Positions 24,401 to 33,600 of a stretch of 64,000 nucleotides of DNA are shown here, piece after piece (position 1 is the first letter of the stretch; each line of letters opens with the position of its first letter). The DNA lies in the NCBI GenBank assembly GCA_022818135.1, contig JAFMSR010000008.1, positions 34,548,257 to 34,612,256 on the forward strand. The letters run 5' to 3'. Origin of the DNA: Saxidomus purpurata (taxonomy: Eukaryota > Mollusca > Bivalvia > Venerida > Veneridae). The notes beneath the pieces are model-generated. The model was not told the origin of the DNA. It worked only from the letters and a program-made list of their open reading frames with translations, and did not search any database. The translations under genes were made by a program, and so were the position numbers.

Positions 24401-26744
24401 TAATGTTCAGATGAACACCATTCTAGCCGACACTCGTGTCGAGCGTAAGTACAGATGAACTTCATTCTAGCTCGGCACTCGTTGTACAAGTAAGACAGTG
24501 TCAATGTTGAGCTTAAGTACAGATGAACATTCATTCTAGCTCGGCACTCGTTGTCGAGCTGTAATTTAGTGCACATTCATTCTAGCTCGGCACTCGTTGT
24601 ACAAGTAAGACAGTGTCAATGTTGAGCTGTAATGTTCAGATGCACATTCATTCTAGCTCGGCACTCGTTGTACAAGTAAGACAGTGTCAATGTTGAGCTG
24701 TAATGTTCAGATGAACATTCAGTCTAGCTCGACACTCGTTGTCGAGCTGTAATGTACAGATGAACATTCATTCTAGCTCGGATTTCGTTGTACAAATAAG
24801 ACAGTGTCAATGTTGAACTGTAATGTTCAGATGAACATTCAGTCTAGCTAGCTCGACACTCGTTGTCGAGCTGTAATGTACAGATGAACATTCATTCTAG
24901 CTCGACACTCGTTGTAAAAGTAAGATAGTTTAAATGTTGAGCTGTCATGTTCAGATGAACATTCAGTCTAGCTAGCTCGACACTCGTTGTCGAGCTGTAA
25001 TGTACAGATGAACATTCATTCTAGCTCGACACTCGTTGTAAAAGTAAGATAGTTTAAATGTTGAGCTGTCATGTTCAGATGAACATTCATTCTAGCTCGA
25101 CACTCGTTGTAAAAGTAAGATAGTTTAAATGTTGAGCTGTCATGTTCAGATGAACATTCATTCTAGCTCGACATTCGTTGTACAAATAAGACAGTGTCAA
25201 TGTTGAGCTGAAATGTTCAGATGAACATTCATTTTAGCTTGGTACTACATGTATTTGTACAAGTAAGACAGTGTCAATGTTGATCTGTTATGTTCAGTTG
25301 AACATTCATTCTAGCTCGACACTCGTTGTACAAATAAGACAGTGTCTATGTTGAGCTGAAATGTTCAGATAGATATTCATTCTAGCTCGGCACTGTTTGT
25401 ACATGTAAGACAGTGTCAATGTTGAGCTGTAATGTTCAGATGAACATTCATTCTAGCTCTGAACTATTTGTACAAGTAAGACAGTGTCAATGTTGAGCTG
25501 TAATGTTCAGATGAACATTCATTCTAGCTCTGAACTATTTGTACAAGTAAGACAGTGTCAATGTTGAGCTGTAATGTTCAGATGAACTTTTATTCTAGCT
25601 AGGCACTATTTTTACAAGTAAGACAGTGTCAATGTTGAGCTGTAATGTTCAGATGAACATTCATTCTATATAGCTCGGCAATATTTGTACAAGTAAGACA
25701 GTGTCAATGTTGAGCTGTAATGTTCAGATGAACATTCATTCTTGCTCGACATTCATTGTACACGTGAGACAGTGTCAATGTTGAGCTGTCATGTTCAGAT
25801 GAACATTCATTCTAGCTCGACACTCGTCTACATGTACAAGACAGTGCCAATGTCGATATGTAATGTTCAGATGAACATTCATTCATGCTCGACATTCTTT
25901 TAGAAAAAACAACATGTACGTCAATCTCATGTTGAGCTTCAAACATTCGTTCAGGCTAAACAGGCGTTCATTAAAATAAGTCAATCTCCATGTGGAGCTG
26001 TAATTTTCAGCTGGGCATTCGTTTTAGCTCGACATTCGGCTACGTATATGTTCAGACCGATATTGCAGGTTAATATTCGTCTGTCTCTGCAAAGTTTAAT
26101 GCCGAGCCAAAGATAATGTCGAGTTATACAAATCAGATAAACATTCAATTTTCACTGCATAAGTCAAAGAACAGTTGAGAAAAACGTCCATCTGATCATA
26201 ATAGCTAAACATTCGTAATACTAGTACATTACACACATCTGAATGTCGGTGACCTATGACCTAAGACCGAGCTATGTTTACAAAGATGATAAAATTGTCT
26301 CTTTCAGAGGACACAGTTGAAGCTGGACCCCAAACCATTTACTTTGTTGCAATAATTCTTGGTGCTGTAGGATTTTTAATTTTACTGACTCTTTTAATTT
26401 GTATCATTTACAAGACTAAATGTAGATGCATAACACGACTGTGCATGAAGAACAAGATTGGCCACTCTGATGCGTCGTTAATAGAGGAGGGCATGGAGCC
26501 ATATTTACGCTCGATAAAACGTTCTGACCAATCATCAGGCGTCTTTGTTGCTAGGAAGCCAATCAAACTAGGACCAATCATAGAACCTTATCTAGAACCG
26601 CCTGCTAAGGTGGAGCTACTGTATGACGTAGAACCTAGACCAACCAGCAGCAGGCTTATGTTCAGAACATCTGTGTTTCTCAGTCAACTTAGTTTAAAAT
26701 ACAAAGATGAGGAGATCAACGGAAATAACAACAGATTCCAGTGA
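9407..26744 (+). CDS. Gene A: receptor-like single-pass membrane protein, Cys-rich ectodomain (9 exons)
   Basis: Exons: 9407-9464, 14701-14881, 15480-15583, 18006-18134, 18699-18887, 19410-19528, 19960-20080, 21577-21585, 26308-26744; 448 residues. Exon 1 encodes a signal peptide. Exon 2 opens the ectodomain with GACTFPADLQGNW. Exons 2-8 carry about ten Cys and several N-glycosylation sequons (NFT, NIS, NGS, NTT, NDT). Exon 5 has CPLD...SC...DVC...SC; exon 6 has VCLLD...INCY. Exon 9 gives a helix of about 26 residues (VAIILGAVGFLILLTLLICI) and then a tail of about 110 residues starting YKTKCRC. All junction phases agree, and exon sizes match genes B and C (104, 129, about 120, 9). Function unknown; the Cys/aromatic pattern resembles arthropod DUF7044/7043/7042 proteins (inference). 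The exon 5 donor (gtttgt) is weak. Intron 1 holds a 44-bp minisatellite and intron 8 a 4.2-kb one. Confidence 0.82.
10008..11150. repeat. 44-bp minisatellite in intron 1 of gene A
   Basis: About 25 copies of a 44-bp unit containing cagtggctgcaaacatgccc and ggatgtctaaataccgggaa. Unit spacing measured as 44 at 10541 to 10585. Some copies have aaacaagccc or gcggaaaacatg variants, and the edges decay toward 11240. Open frames across it are by-products of the repeat. Confidence 0.93.
11520..12300. repeat. Dispersed bivalve-type repeat with 'gtcactgtgaccttgacctt' modules
   Basis: Four or five degenerate modules of roughly 150-180 bp each repeat the phrases gtcactgtgaccttgacctt, cagtgacc and catctactgtcaatggcc. 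The block ends in gttattgagcggaaacca and an accgaccgaccaac tail. No coding content. Confidence 0.75.
13140..13285 (-). mobile_element. tRNA-derived SINE fragment
   Basis: On the minus strand it has gagcagtggtagcgcgttcg followed about 35 bases later by ttgatcccc, resembling the A box and B box of a tRNA gene promoter. The cloverleaf is too decayed to be a functional tRNA. Confidence 0.5.
13312..13870. repeat. Dispersed repeat copy interrupted by a SINE
   Basis: The flanks at 13312-13351 and 13605-13860 match 59600-59925 closely (shared gcatgcaggagttgcttccc, ttccactgccgaaatctcta and attatcattagtttaacaca). The middle of about 250 bases is absent from the other copy. Confidence 0.75.
13352..13604 (-). 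mobile_element. tRNA-derived SINE, about 250 bp (filled site)
   Basis: The minus strand begins gcccggatagctcaataggt (A-box-like), followed by gagcacgagacttgtaa and ggttgattccc (B-box-like). It then shares a conserved body (agtctttcggatgagactta) with the SINE at 40262-40520. The ends are set by the uninterrupted copy of the host repeat at 59637. Confidence 0.75.
15010..15260. other. GC-richer block in intron 2 of gene A
   Basis: A roughly 200-bp block with composition unlike the surrounding AT-rich intron (gtgggtgacttcgggagtg, ccaccaaggcggggcag). Probably a transposon-derived fragment. No exon is supported because exons 2 and 3 already join in phase. Confidence 0.35.
15795..16105. repeat. Cluster of agagatatctct-like palindromes (1)
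   Basis: About 13 perfect or near copies of the palindrome agagatatctct occur at roughly 20-30-bp spacing, separated by unrelated AT-rich spacers. It lies in intron 3 of gene A. A second cluster is at 17435-17800. Confidence 0.8.
17435..17800. repeat. Cluster of agagatatctct-like palindromes (2)
   Basis: Again a dozen or so gagatatctc-type motifs at irregular short spacing in the same intron as the 15795-16105 cluster, with different spacer sequences between motifs. Confidence 0.8.
18189..18300 (-). mobile_element. tRNA-derived SINE head
   Basis: Minus strand: gcggccgattagatcagtag, then gcattcgccatataagcgaa, then cgggttcagac. This is laid out like a tRNA with A and B boxes. The cggccgcttacac flank recurs at about 18510, so two related insertions lie side by side in intron 4 of gene A. 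Confidence 0.6.
18415..18560 (-). mobile_element. tRNA-derived SINE
   Basis: Minus strand: gcggccgggtagctcagtca, then accctgtaagcaaagggt, then cacgttcgagtcttggcc. A good A box and B box at tRNA spacing, but mismatched stems, so a SINE head rather than a tRNA gene. Confidence 0.65.
19541..19808 (+). mobile_element. Ser/Leu-tRNA-like SINE with (ACA)n tail
   Basis: Starts gcctcagtggccgagcggtt (type II tRNA A box), continues to ggtcatgggttcagccctgc (B box), and ends in an acaacaacaacaac tail. It sits only 12 bp after the 3' end of exon 6 of gene A (19528), immediately behind the gtaagt donor. Confidence 0.8.
20440..20640. repeat. Dispersed repeat fragment in intron 7 of gene A
   Basis: Contains cttgatgagaatgtttgcct and flanking phrases related to the copies at 3790, 6005 and 50395. 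Confidence 0.45.
21185..21267. repeat. 20-bp tandem repeat, 4 copies
   Basis: Four nearly identical copies of gtttgtgacaaagtgattgt. Confidence 0.9.
21577..21585 (+). CDS. Gene A exon 8, 9-nt microexon
   Basis: Nine bases (atacctgtc) between a tttcag acceptor and a gtaagt donor. With one base from exon 7 and two from exon 9 it reads Asp-Thr-Cys-Gln and keeps frame. It adds a juxtamembrane Cys. Gene C has an equivalent 9-nt exon of the same phase at 51709-51717. Confidence 0.7.
21840..26220. repeat. Large hairpin-forming minisatellite (49- and 71-bp units) in intron 8 of gene A
   Basis: About 70 tandem units. The short 49-bp form pairs two perfect inverted repeats: agctcgaca-ctcgt-tgtcgagct (9-bp stem) and aatgttca-ga-tgaacatt (8-bp stem). 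The long 71-bp form replaces half of the first hairpin with gtacaagtaagacagtgtca. The edges (21840-22130 and 25840-26220) are decayed and the centre is homogeneous. Short open frames inside are repeat artefacts. It separates the microexon from the transmembrane exon of gene A. Confidence 0.95.
24048..24610. repeat. Re-duplicated block inside the minisatellite with many single-base deletions
   Basis: The order of rare unit variants (gttccgat, agctcagcac, cactcgatgtcgag, cactcggtgtac, gatgcacattc) follows 22858-23430 unit by unit at an offset near 1.19 kb. This copy lacks isolated bases in many places (for example gagcgtaatg for gagctgtaatg). Confidence 0.8.
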
Positions 26745-27419
26745 AATGATATTTATTAAATGGTTGAAATGTGCATTTTTTTTTCGATATAAGACATGCT
26801 TGTGCGATGTCTTGAACTTTGATTACATTTACCCCAAGACCGTGGTTCTGTTTCTCTAATACAGATACGTTCCAAAAGTTCACTAACACATTCTTCAATA
26901 CTTGGATTACACGTAATCAGCAAGTTCTTTCAAAATTAACAAGACAAAGTTTAAAGTTTTTGAATGAAAGAATGAAATTTATATCAAGAAAGGTTATAAA
27001 TATGACGTATTATCATTAGTAGTTGTATAACTGTAGACGTTCCGTTGACGCAAATGTTATAAGGTCAGAAATATGACTAAAACATAAAAAAATTATACAT
27101 TTGTAATTTTATTTCTCAAAAACAGGGATCTAGCGCTTTGTATTATACTAGTAAGAAAACAAGTAGACACCGACACGTTAAGCCTGATTATTTCAAAAAT
27201 TCTTCTACATGTCTGTGATAATAAAAGCGGTTAATGCTCAGTATTTTGTGCATGTTATGTTTAAATTGATTGGAGATGGACTTGATATATTTTTACAAAA
27301 TGTATTGAAAGTAAAAAAATATTCTACCATGAGGGTAATGTATTATAACCTTAGGTGCACAACTTGTACTATGTATTTATCATTGTTATTTACCGTTTTA
27401 CACAATATGAGTGTGGTAG

Positions 27420-27446
27420 AATAAATGAAATAAATATGTTAATAAA
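27420..27446 (+). terminator. Polyadenylation signals of gene A
   Basis: AATAAA at 27420-27425, 27429-27434 and 27441-27446, about 680 bases after the stop codon at 26742-26744. This implies a 3' UTR of about 0.7 kb. Confidence 0.5.
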
Positions 27447-27589
27447 ACTAAAATAGTATTCTGTGTTTCAGTTGATTCTTTATTATCGTCAAGCTAATAT
27501 TCAGTTTGGATTGTCAAACGGTGGGTATGTAGTGGTTACAAACAAAAGAAATGTTCCGGGCCGCTGAATGAAAATTTAGGTTCTTATTT

Positions 27590-28075
27590 CCTGACCTCCT
27601 TTTATATTTTTGTCGCTGGCATGTACGTCCGTCCGGTTGAGATTATGCGGGCTGTAACTTCCTCGTTTAGTGAAGGATTTTGAATTGACTTTGCATAACT
27701 GTTCACCACAATGGGACGGAGTGTTGCGCCAATAATTGGGTTCGAATGTCAAAGGTCAAGGTCACATTTAGAGATTAAAGGTAAAAAATGGACACACGAA
27801 ACCTTGTCCGGGCTGTAACTTCGCTATGCATTAAAGGAATTTTAATTAAATTGACACGATTGTTCAGTACAATGGCACGGCGTGTCGCGAACAAAACCAA
27901 GGTCCGTAGCTCAAAGGTCAAAGTCACGTTTCAAAATAAAAGTAAAATATGGGCACATGAGACTTTGTCTGGACTATAACTTCTTCATGCATCGGAAGAT
28001 TTTAAATTGACTTTAGACGCTTGTTCACCACAATGGCACAGCGTGTCACCTGCAAGACCCAGGCGGGCTTGATCA
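27590..28075. repeat. Dispersed repeat with 'gggctgtaacttc' modules
   Basis: Three degenerate modules of about 180 bp contain gggctgtaacttc, ttgttcaccacaatgg and caaaggtcaaggtcac. Related modules occur at 46540-47260 in gene C. Confidence 0.65.
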
Positions 28076-28180
28076 GTTTTATTTCAACGGCATCTGGAGC
28101 CCATACCCCTCGGAACAGAATGTTTGTACCAGCAATTTAAAAAAAATATATGATTTCAAATGGATATGTGAACCACGCTA

Positions 28181-28412
28181 CAATTTATATGTAGTAACGA
28201 CTTTTTGTTTAGATCATGTTATACGAATACTTGGTATTGCTGGATTAAATTAAGTTTTGAGTTTACAATAAATTCATGCTCTGATAACAAACGTTACAAT
28301 TTATATGTAGTAACGACTTTTTGTTTAGATCATGTTATACGAATACTTGGTATTGCTGGATTAAATTAAGTTTTGAGTTTACAATAAATTCATGCTCTGA
28401 TAACAAACGTTA
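28181..28412. repeat. Perfect 116-bp tandem duplication
   Basis: The sequence starting caatttatatgtagtaacga at 28181 recurs at 28297, with no differences seen across the unit. Confidence 0.92.
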
Positions 28413-29799
28413 GCACTGGTCACATTGAACTTCACAGGATAGTACACCACGACTCGCGCTGACTAATGTTCGAAATATCTAGAAAACTGCTGCTTACAGA
28501 AACCTTATTCAATTTCTGTCTTTTCATAATGTACAAGATGACCGTATACAACAACAGCAGTACAGGAACAACAACAGCAGCAGCAAGAAATTGATGTAGC
28601 TATCATGTATTTCGTTATGGCTTCTTACTGATTATTCTACTCGAACGACATACCCGTGTCCCTTAAAAATACAAATTCTAAATAGTTGCTCTATAACTAT
28701 TCGTTTGTAAAATAGGCAGCCGCACCGAGCTAAAAATAAAACATAAATAGAAATAGATTCTGTTTCGTTGTTTTGTGTTACCGTATATAGTCTATATATG
28801 TATAACAAATAAACGAAACTATTTATTTTTGGTTACGTTACGGGTACAATGGCACAACCTGGTGGGCAACAACCACTAGAATCTGAAAGAATTGACTCGG
28901 TCAAAGTAATCTCCCTTTAATTGTTAGTTTCGTGCGACGTGTCTATAGAATGACAGACTTAACGTATAATTATATAAATTGTCCGTTCAAGCGTTTTGTT
29001 TCAAGTTTTAATGTTTGCACGGTGGTGACTGTCTGGAAGTAGTTGTCTCACTGAGGTAACTGTAGAAATGACCCGCTCGAGATTGAAGCGTGGTTTCAAG
29101 TAGCTCATCTTCCAAGTTCTTGCATATTCTCGTTGGTCCTTAGAACCCACCCTTAAAGAGTATGGCCATATTTACATAATAACTACCGACAACACTTACA
29201 AATCTCAATATCCATAAAAGGCAATAACTTTTCATCTTTTCAAATTTTCGCTATCAACTTTTGAAGTTTAAACAATTTGCTGTGATAATATCTCGGTACT
29301 ATCTAATGTAACACATTTTTTATGATTCGAATTTTCACGATCACACTTACGTCAAGCAAAGTTTCTGTCACCTTTTTACATGATTTTCATCTGCGTTTCC
29401 TTTGAGCACCATTTCTTTTAGATAAAATAATAGCCGTAAATAATGATTTAAATTAGCGTGCAACTTCTCTCTTCAAAATGAATTATATTTTACGCAATTG
29501 TTGATATTGGTTTTATAAAAGCAGAACTTTTTTTGCGTGAGAGTTCAACTTCAAAAACATCTTTTTAGAAGCAGACAAAACTGATCGCTCCTTCCACATC
29601 AAATCAGCCAAAAACATTATATATATACGAGCGCCGCGTCAGTAAGTATTACATAGAAAATTGCATATATACTATAATTCTTTCTTGTGGTTTTGTACCA
29701 GTTTCAACAGTACCTATCAGTCACTGCTATGTAGTTTCTTGTGCAGGATTAATGGTAAGAAACTTTTAACTTTCTCAAGTTCTTCATTTAGATTGTTTT

Positions 29800-30070
29800 A
29801 TAGTCCCGGCCGACCCTGTGATTTCTCCCCTGGTGAACGTGTCAAGATTCCTGAAAGGCACAGGTCAAAGAGCCAGATGCATATTAAAGGGAATACGGGT
29901 ACCAGACCCTAGCTCTTTTACGAATCAACCCCTTGGTTCTTTTACGTGTCCGGTGTATAGCGGAGTAACCAGAGAGATTACCACTCGACCACCGCGCCAT
30001 CCCTGTTTCGCAATTTCCTTACAGTTAGTGATAGAGGAGCTCGAACCAATAGCTCCGAGCAGTGAGAGGC
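29800..30070 (-). mobile_element. tRNA-derived SINE fragment
   Basis: Minus strand contains gatggcgcggtggtcgagtg (A-box-like), then ctctctggttactccgc and, farther on, ggggttgattcgt. Degenerate, and its boundaries are uncertain. Confidence 0.4.
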
Positions 30071-30688
30071 CATGTTATTGTACTGGTCCTCAATTAATGT
30101 AAACAATATCAGACTTGACTGTGTAGCGTTCAAGTGCGTTTGAATACGTCCAAGAAAGTAAAATCGAGCGAGACTACATGATTCATAAAAGAAAACGAAA
30201 CATAAGTATTTAACCGAATGAGACTCATTAAGAGGTCTTCTCACGCCATTGAATATTTAAATATCTTTGTAACTTGTACATTAACACAAACACTTTTTCC
30301 ACAGTCACGCAACCGTTGGCCACAATATTTTTAGCTCTCTAGTTTTTTTAATGTCACACATGTTGAAAGAAAAAGAATATGAGATATATCAGTTGATTGT
30401 ACTATTGTTGTAAGTCAATGTCTGGAATGATTCGCTCAATTTGTCAAACAAAAATAGCGCCAAACAGGGAAATCTGATAACTAATTAATTAACGGACTTT
30501 AACACGATTTAATTTGTAGGATTTTCATTATGTGTATTTGGTTACCACGAACATTTTTCAGTATTCATCAATCAAATGATTATGGAACTTTTGTATGAAT
30601 TGTATTCGTTAATAGTTGACGGATTGTCAATGAGGCAACGCAATCACAATGGAAACTTAACGATATTTTATAAATTTTTCACATCAGA

Positions 30689-33600
30689 ATGAATAAATTT
30701 CTAGCTTTTTTAATTTTGTTGAATAATTTTATCTGTTGCCGGAGCGCGTGCACTTTTCCGAGCGATCTGATTGGTGAATGGTATAGCACGAGCTTTGGAA
30801 CGCTGAACTTTGAATCTGACCAATCATTTTCAGGCTTTACATCAGATCTTTCTGCGGCATCTCTCACCTTTACGTGTTTTGAATCTTCAGGGAGCCAGTA
30901 TGTTTCAATGTAAGTTTTGCTTTCAGCTTTTTACATCAATTTAATGGATCATGTTTCCACTTTATTTCAAAAATCTCTTTTCATACAACGGCACACTATG
31001 CCATGCCGTTTCGTTGTTAAGACAAACAATTTTTAACTTCTTATTTACATCATAATTTTAGTTGTCCATTACGGTATTTCAGTAGCTGTTTATTGTTCCA
31101 AAACTTCATGGAGTGTATGTGTTTTCAGGACAACTAACTCTCTTTTCACTGGTGTAATCGTTGATGTCTACCTGTGTATGAATGTACAGCAGATATCATC
31201 CATCAAGTATTATTTCACTTTGGACAACGGTAAGTACAACTGTATAATGCGCGTATAACAAATATCCAGGGAAATTAAGTTACTTTTGCGTCAGAATAAA
31301 ATCCTTTGTAATGGCCAGGCTGCGGTGAATAAGTCAATGGATTAGTTCGTACCTGCAATTTGAATTTGAAATAATTGAAAATAAATTTTCAGTCATATAT
31401 GTATATATTATTCGCCGATTAGTCTTTCACTTCTCTTTTTCCAGACAAGGACGCTGCTACAGGTATACGGTTTTATACACCAGCTGCCTCTGGAGACACT
31501 GTCACCTTGTCACAGGCATGTACTCGTTCAGATACACGGTCTGCTGGGGAATATGAACTACTTATCAAAAAAGGTAAATCTAAAGTCACTTGTAATAAAT
31601 CTGATGTATTTATACTAGTCATAGACTTGTTCATAACCAGTCAACCGACAATCGATCAAAGCTCTGTTAAACTCTGGAAGTAATTTTATTATATTTTCAA
31701 TGCAACGTGTTCACATGTGATTGGAAAGGTCAGTTACCACAATCAGTGAAGAAAGTCGGTCGAACAGTTGAACTGTTGACGGTATTTTTGGACTATGTTG
31801 CAGATATTTTTACAGTTTTTTACGTGGCACTGAGTTTTCTCCGTTTGACAATGGTTACAAAGGTTTGTTTCAATAACTTGATACAAAAGTAGGTGCTGAA
31901 AATTATCCTATATACTTTCGTGTCAAAGTTGCACCATCAGGAATGAACAAGGTCAATTTGGCCCAATGTAAACATTGTCCATCAGGACGCAGTAGATATA
32001 ATGGTGATAGTTATTGTGAACGGACATTTTTGTGATTTTATTGAAATCTTATAACTAAACAACCTAATTATATATCTTATTCCTTTCTTGGAAGATGCAA
32101 TTTCCAGCGCCGTTACGGCATGTCCGACGAATTTGCAATCGACATTTAACGTAAACATGACAACCGGAAGTGCTGACAACTGTGAAGGAACGCAAATGGA
32201 AGGGTCAACTGGTGCTCTCGTGTTCAACTACTCATCCTGTGTAACTGGTCAATTCAATAGTAAGTGGAACACGCTGAAATACTGTTGCTATGTTAAGTTT
32301 TATATTGCACATGTGAATATAGGTCCGTGTCGATGAAAGACAACTGAAACATAGCCATAATAAACGTTAGGTAAGGGAACCTAAAAGATTTTGTCAATGA
32401 TTAAAGAAACATTCGTTTTACTATCAAATGGCCAGATTGACAAGATTCTGTTCGTAAATAAAATGTTACATAAAGTCGGTTCTAAAATGAAAGTCTATCT
32501 CGTTGTCTATAAAGCATAGATGTATCATTAATTTGAAATCTGACTATTTAGGTGGCGGTTACCTACAGTGTTTATACAGTGTTACTGACACATACAGCTA
32601 TGTTACACTGTATAACAACGATACAATAACTGACGAGAGCTCTACCTACATATTCACTTGTCTAGTAAGTTTGCTTATTATAGGTAGGGGGTCATTGGTC
32701 TCCTCTTCTTTAACGGAATCTTGTGGACACTAATCCAAAACCCTGGTCAAATTTATGATCTTACACAAGTGATAAGTGCAATGCTTGTGTGCATGGTCCA
32801 TGTTTCGGTCTCTGGTCAAGGTCAAGGTCACAGGGGCTCGAGATAGTAAAATCTTGTGGACGCTAAATCTCCAAAACCCCTGGTCAGAATTTGTGTTTTA
32901 CACAAGTGATAGTACAAGCCTAGGTGCATGGTCTAGGTTTCAGGTCTCTAGGTCAAAGGTAAGGTCACAGGGGCTCGGTGGAAAATCTTGTGGACGCTAA
33001 ATCTCCAAACCCCTGGTCAGAATTTCATGATACTTCACACAAGTGTAAGTACAAGCCTAGTGTGCAAGGTCCAGGTTTCGGGTCTCTAGGTCAAAGGTCA
33101 AGTTCACAGGGCTTGAGATGGTAATCTGTGGACGCTAAATCTCCAAAACCCCTGGTCAAATTTAATGATATTTAACACAAGTGATAAGTACAATGCGTAG
33201 TGTGCATGGTCTAGGTTTCGGGTCCTAGGTCAAGGTCAAGGTCACAGGGGCTTGACTGTGGACACTAGATCTCAAATACCCCTGGTCAGAATTTAATGAT
33301 ACTTCACAGAAGTGTAAGTACAAGCTAGTGTGCATGGTCCATGTTTCGGTCTCTAGGTCAAAGGTCAAGGTCACAGGGGCTTGGGTAGTAAAATCTGTGG
33401 ACGCTAAATCCCAAAACCCCTGGTCAGAATTTGAGATACTACACAAGTGATAAGTACAAGCCTAGTGTGCATGGTCCAGGTTTCGGGTCTCTTGGTCAAA
33501 GGTCAAGTTCACAGGGGCTTGAGATGGTAAAATCTTGTGGACGCTAAACTTCAAAAGCCCTGGTCAGAATTTATGATATTTCACACAAGTGATAAGTACA

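Larger units (their letters stand above)
27450..30688. other. Intergenic region between genes A and B
   Basis: No gene seen. Contains a bivalve-type repeat with 'gggctgtaacttc' modules (about 27590-28075), a perfect 116-bp tandem duplication (28181-28412), short CAA/CAG-rich sequence (about 28549-28590) and a tRNA-like SINE fragment (about 29800-30070). Confidence 0.55.

Noticed and set aside
21858..24576. Open frames inside the hairpin minisatellite
   Set aside because: By-products of repeat units; internal peptides repeat with the DNA and shift frame between units.
32776..33446. Open frames on both strands in the 140-bp array
   Set aside because: Repeat-derived; the array lies within an intron of gene B whose flanking exons already join in phase.
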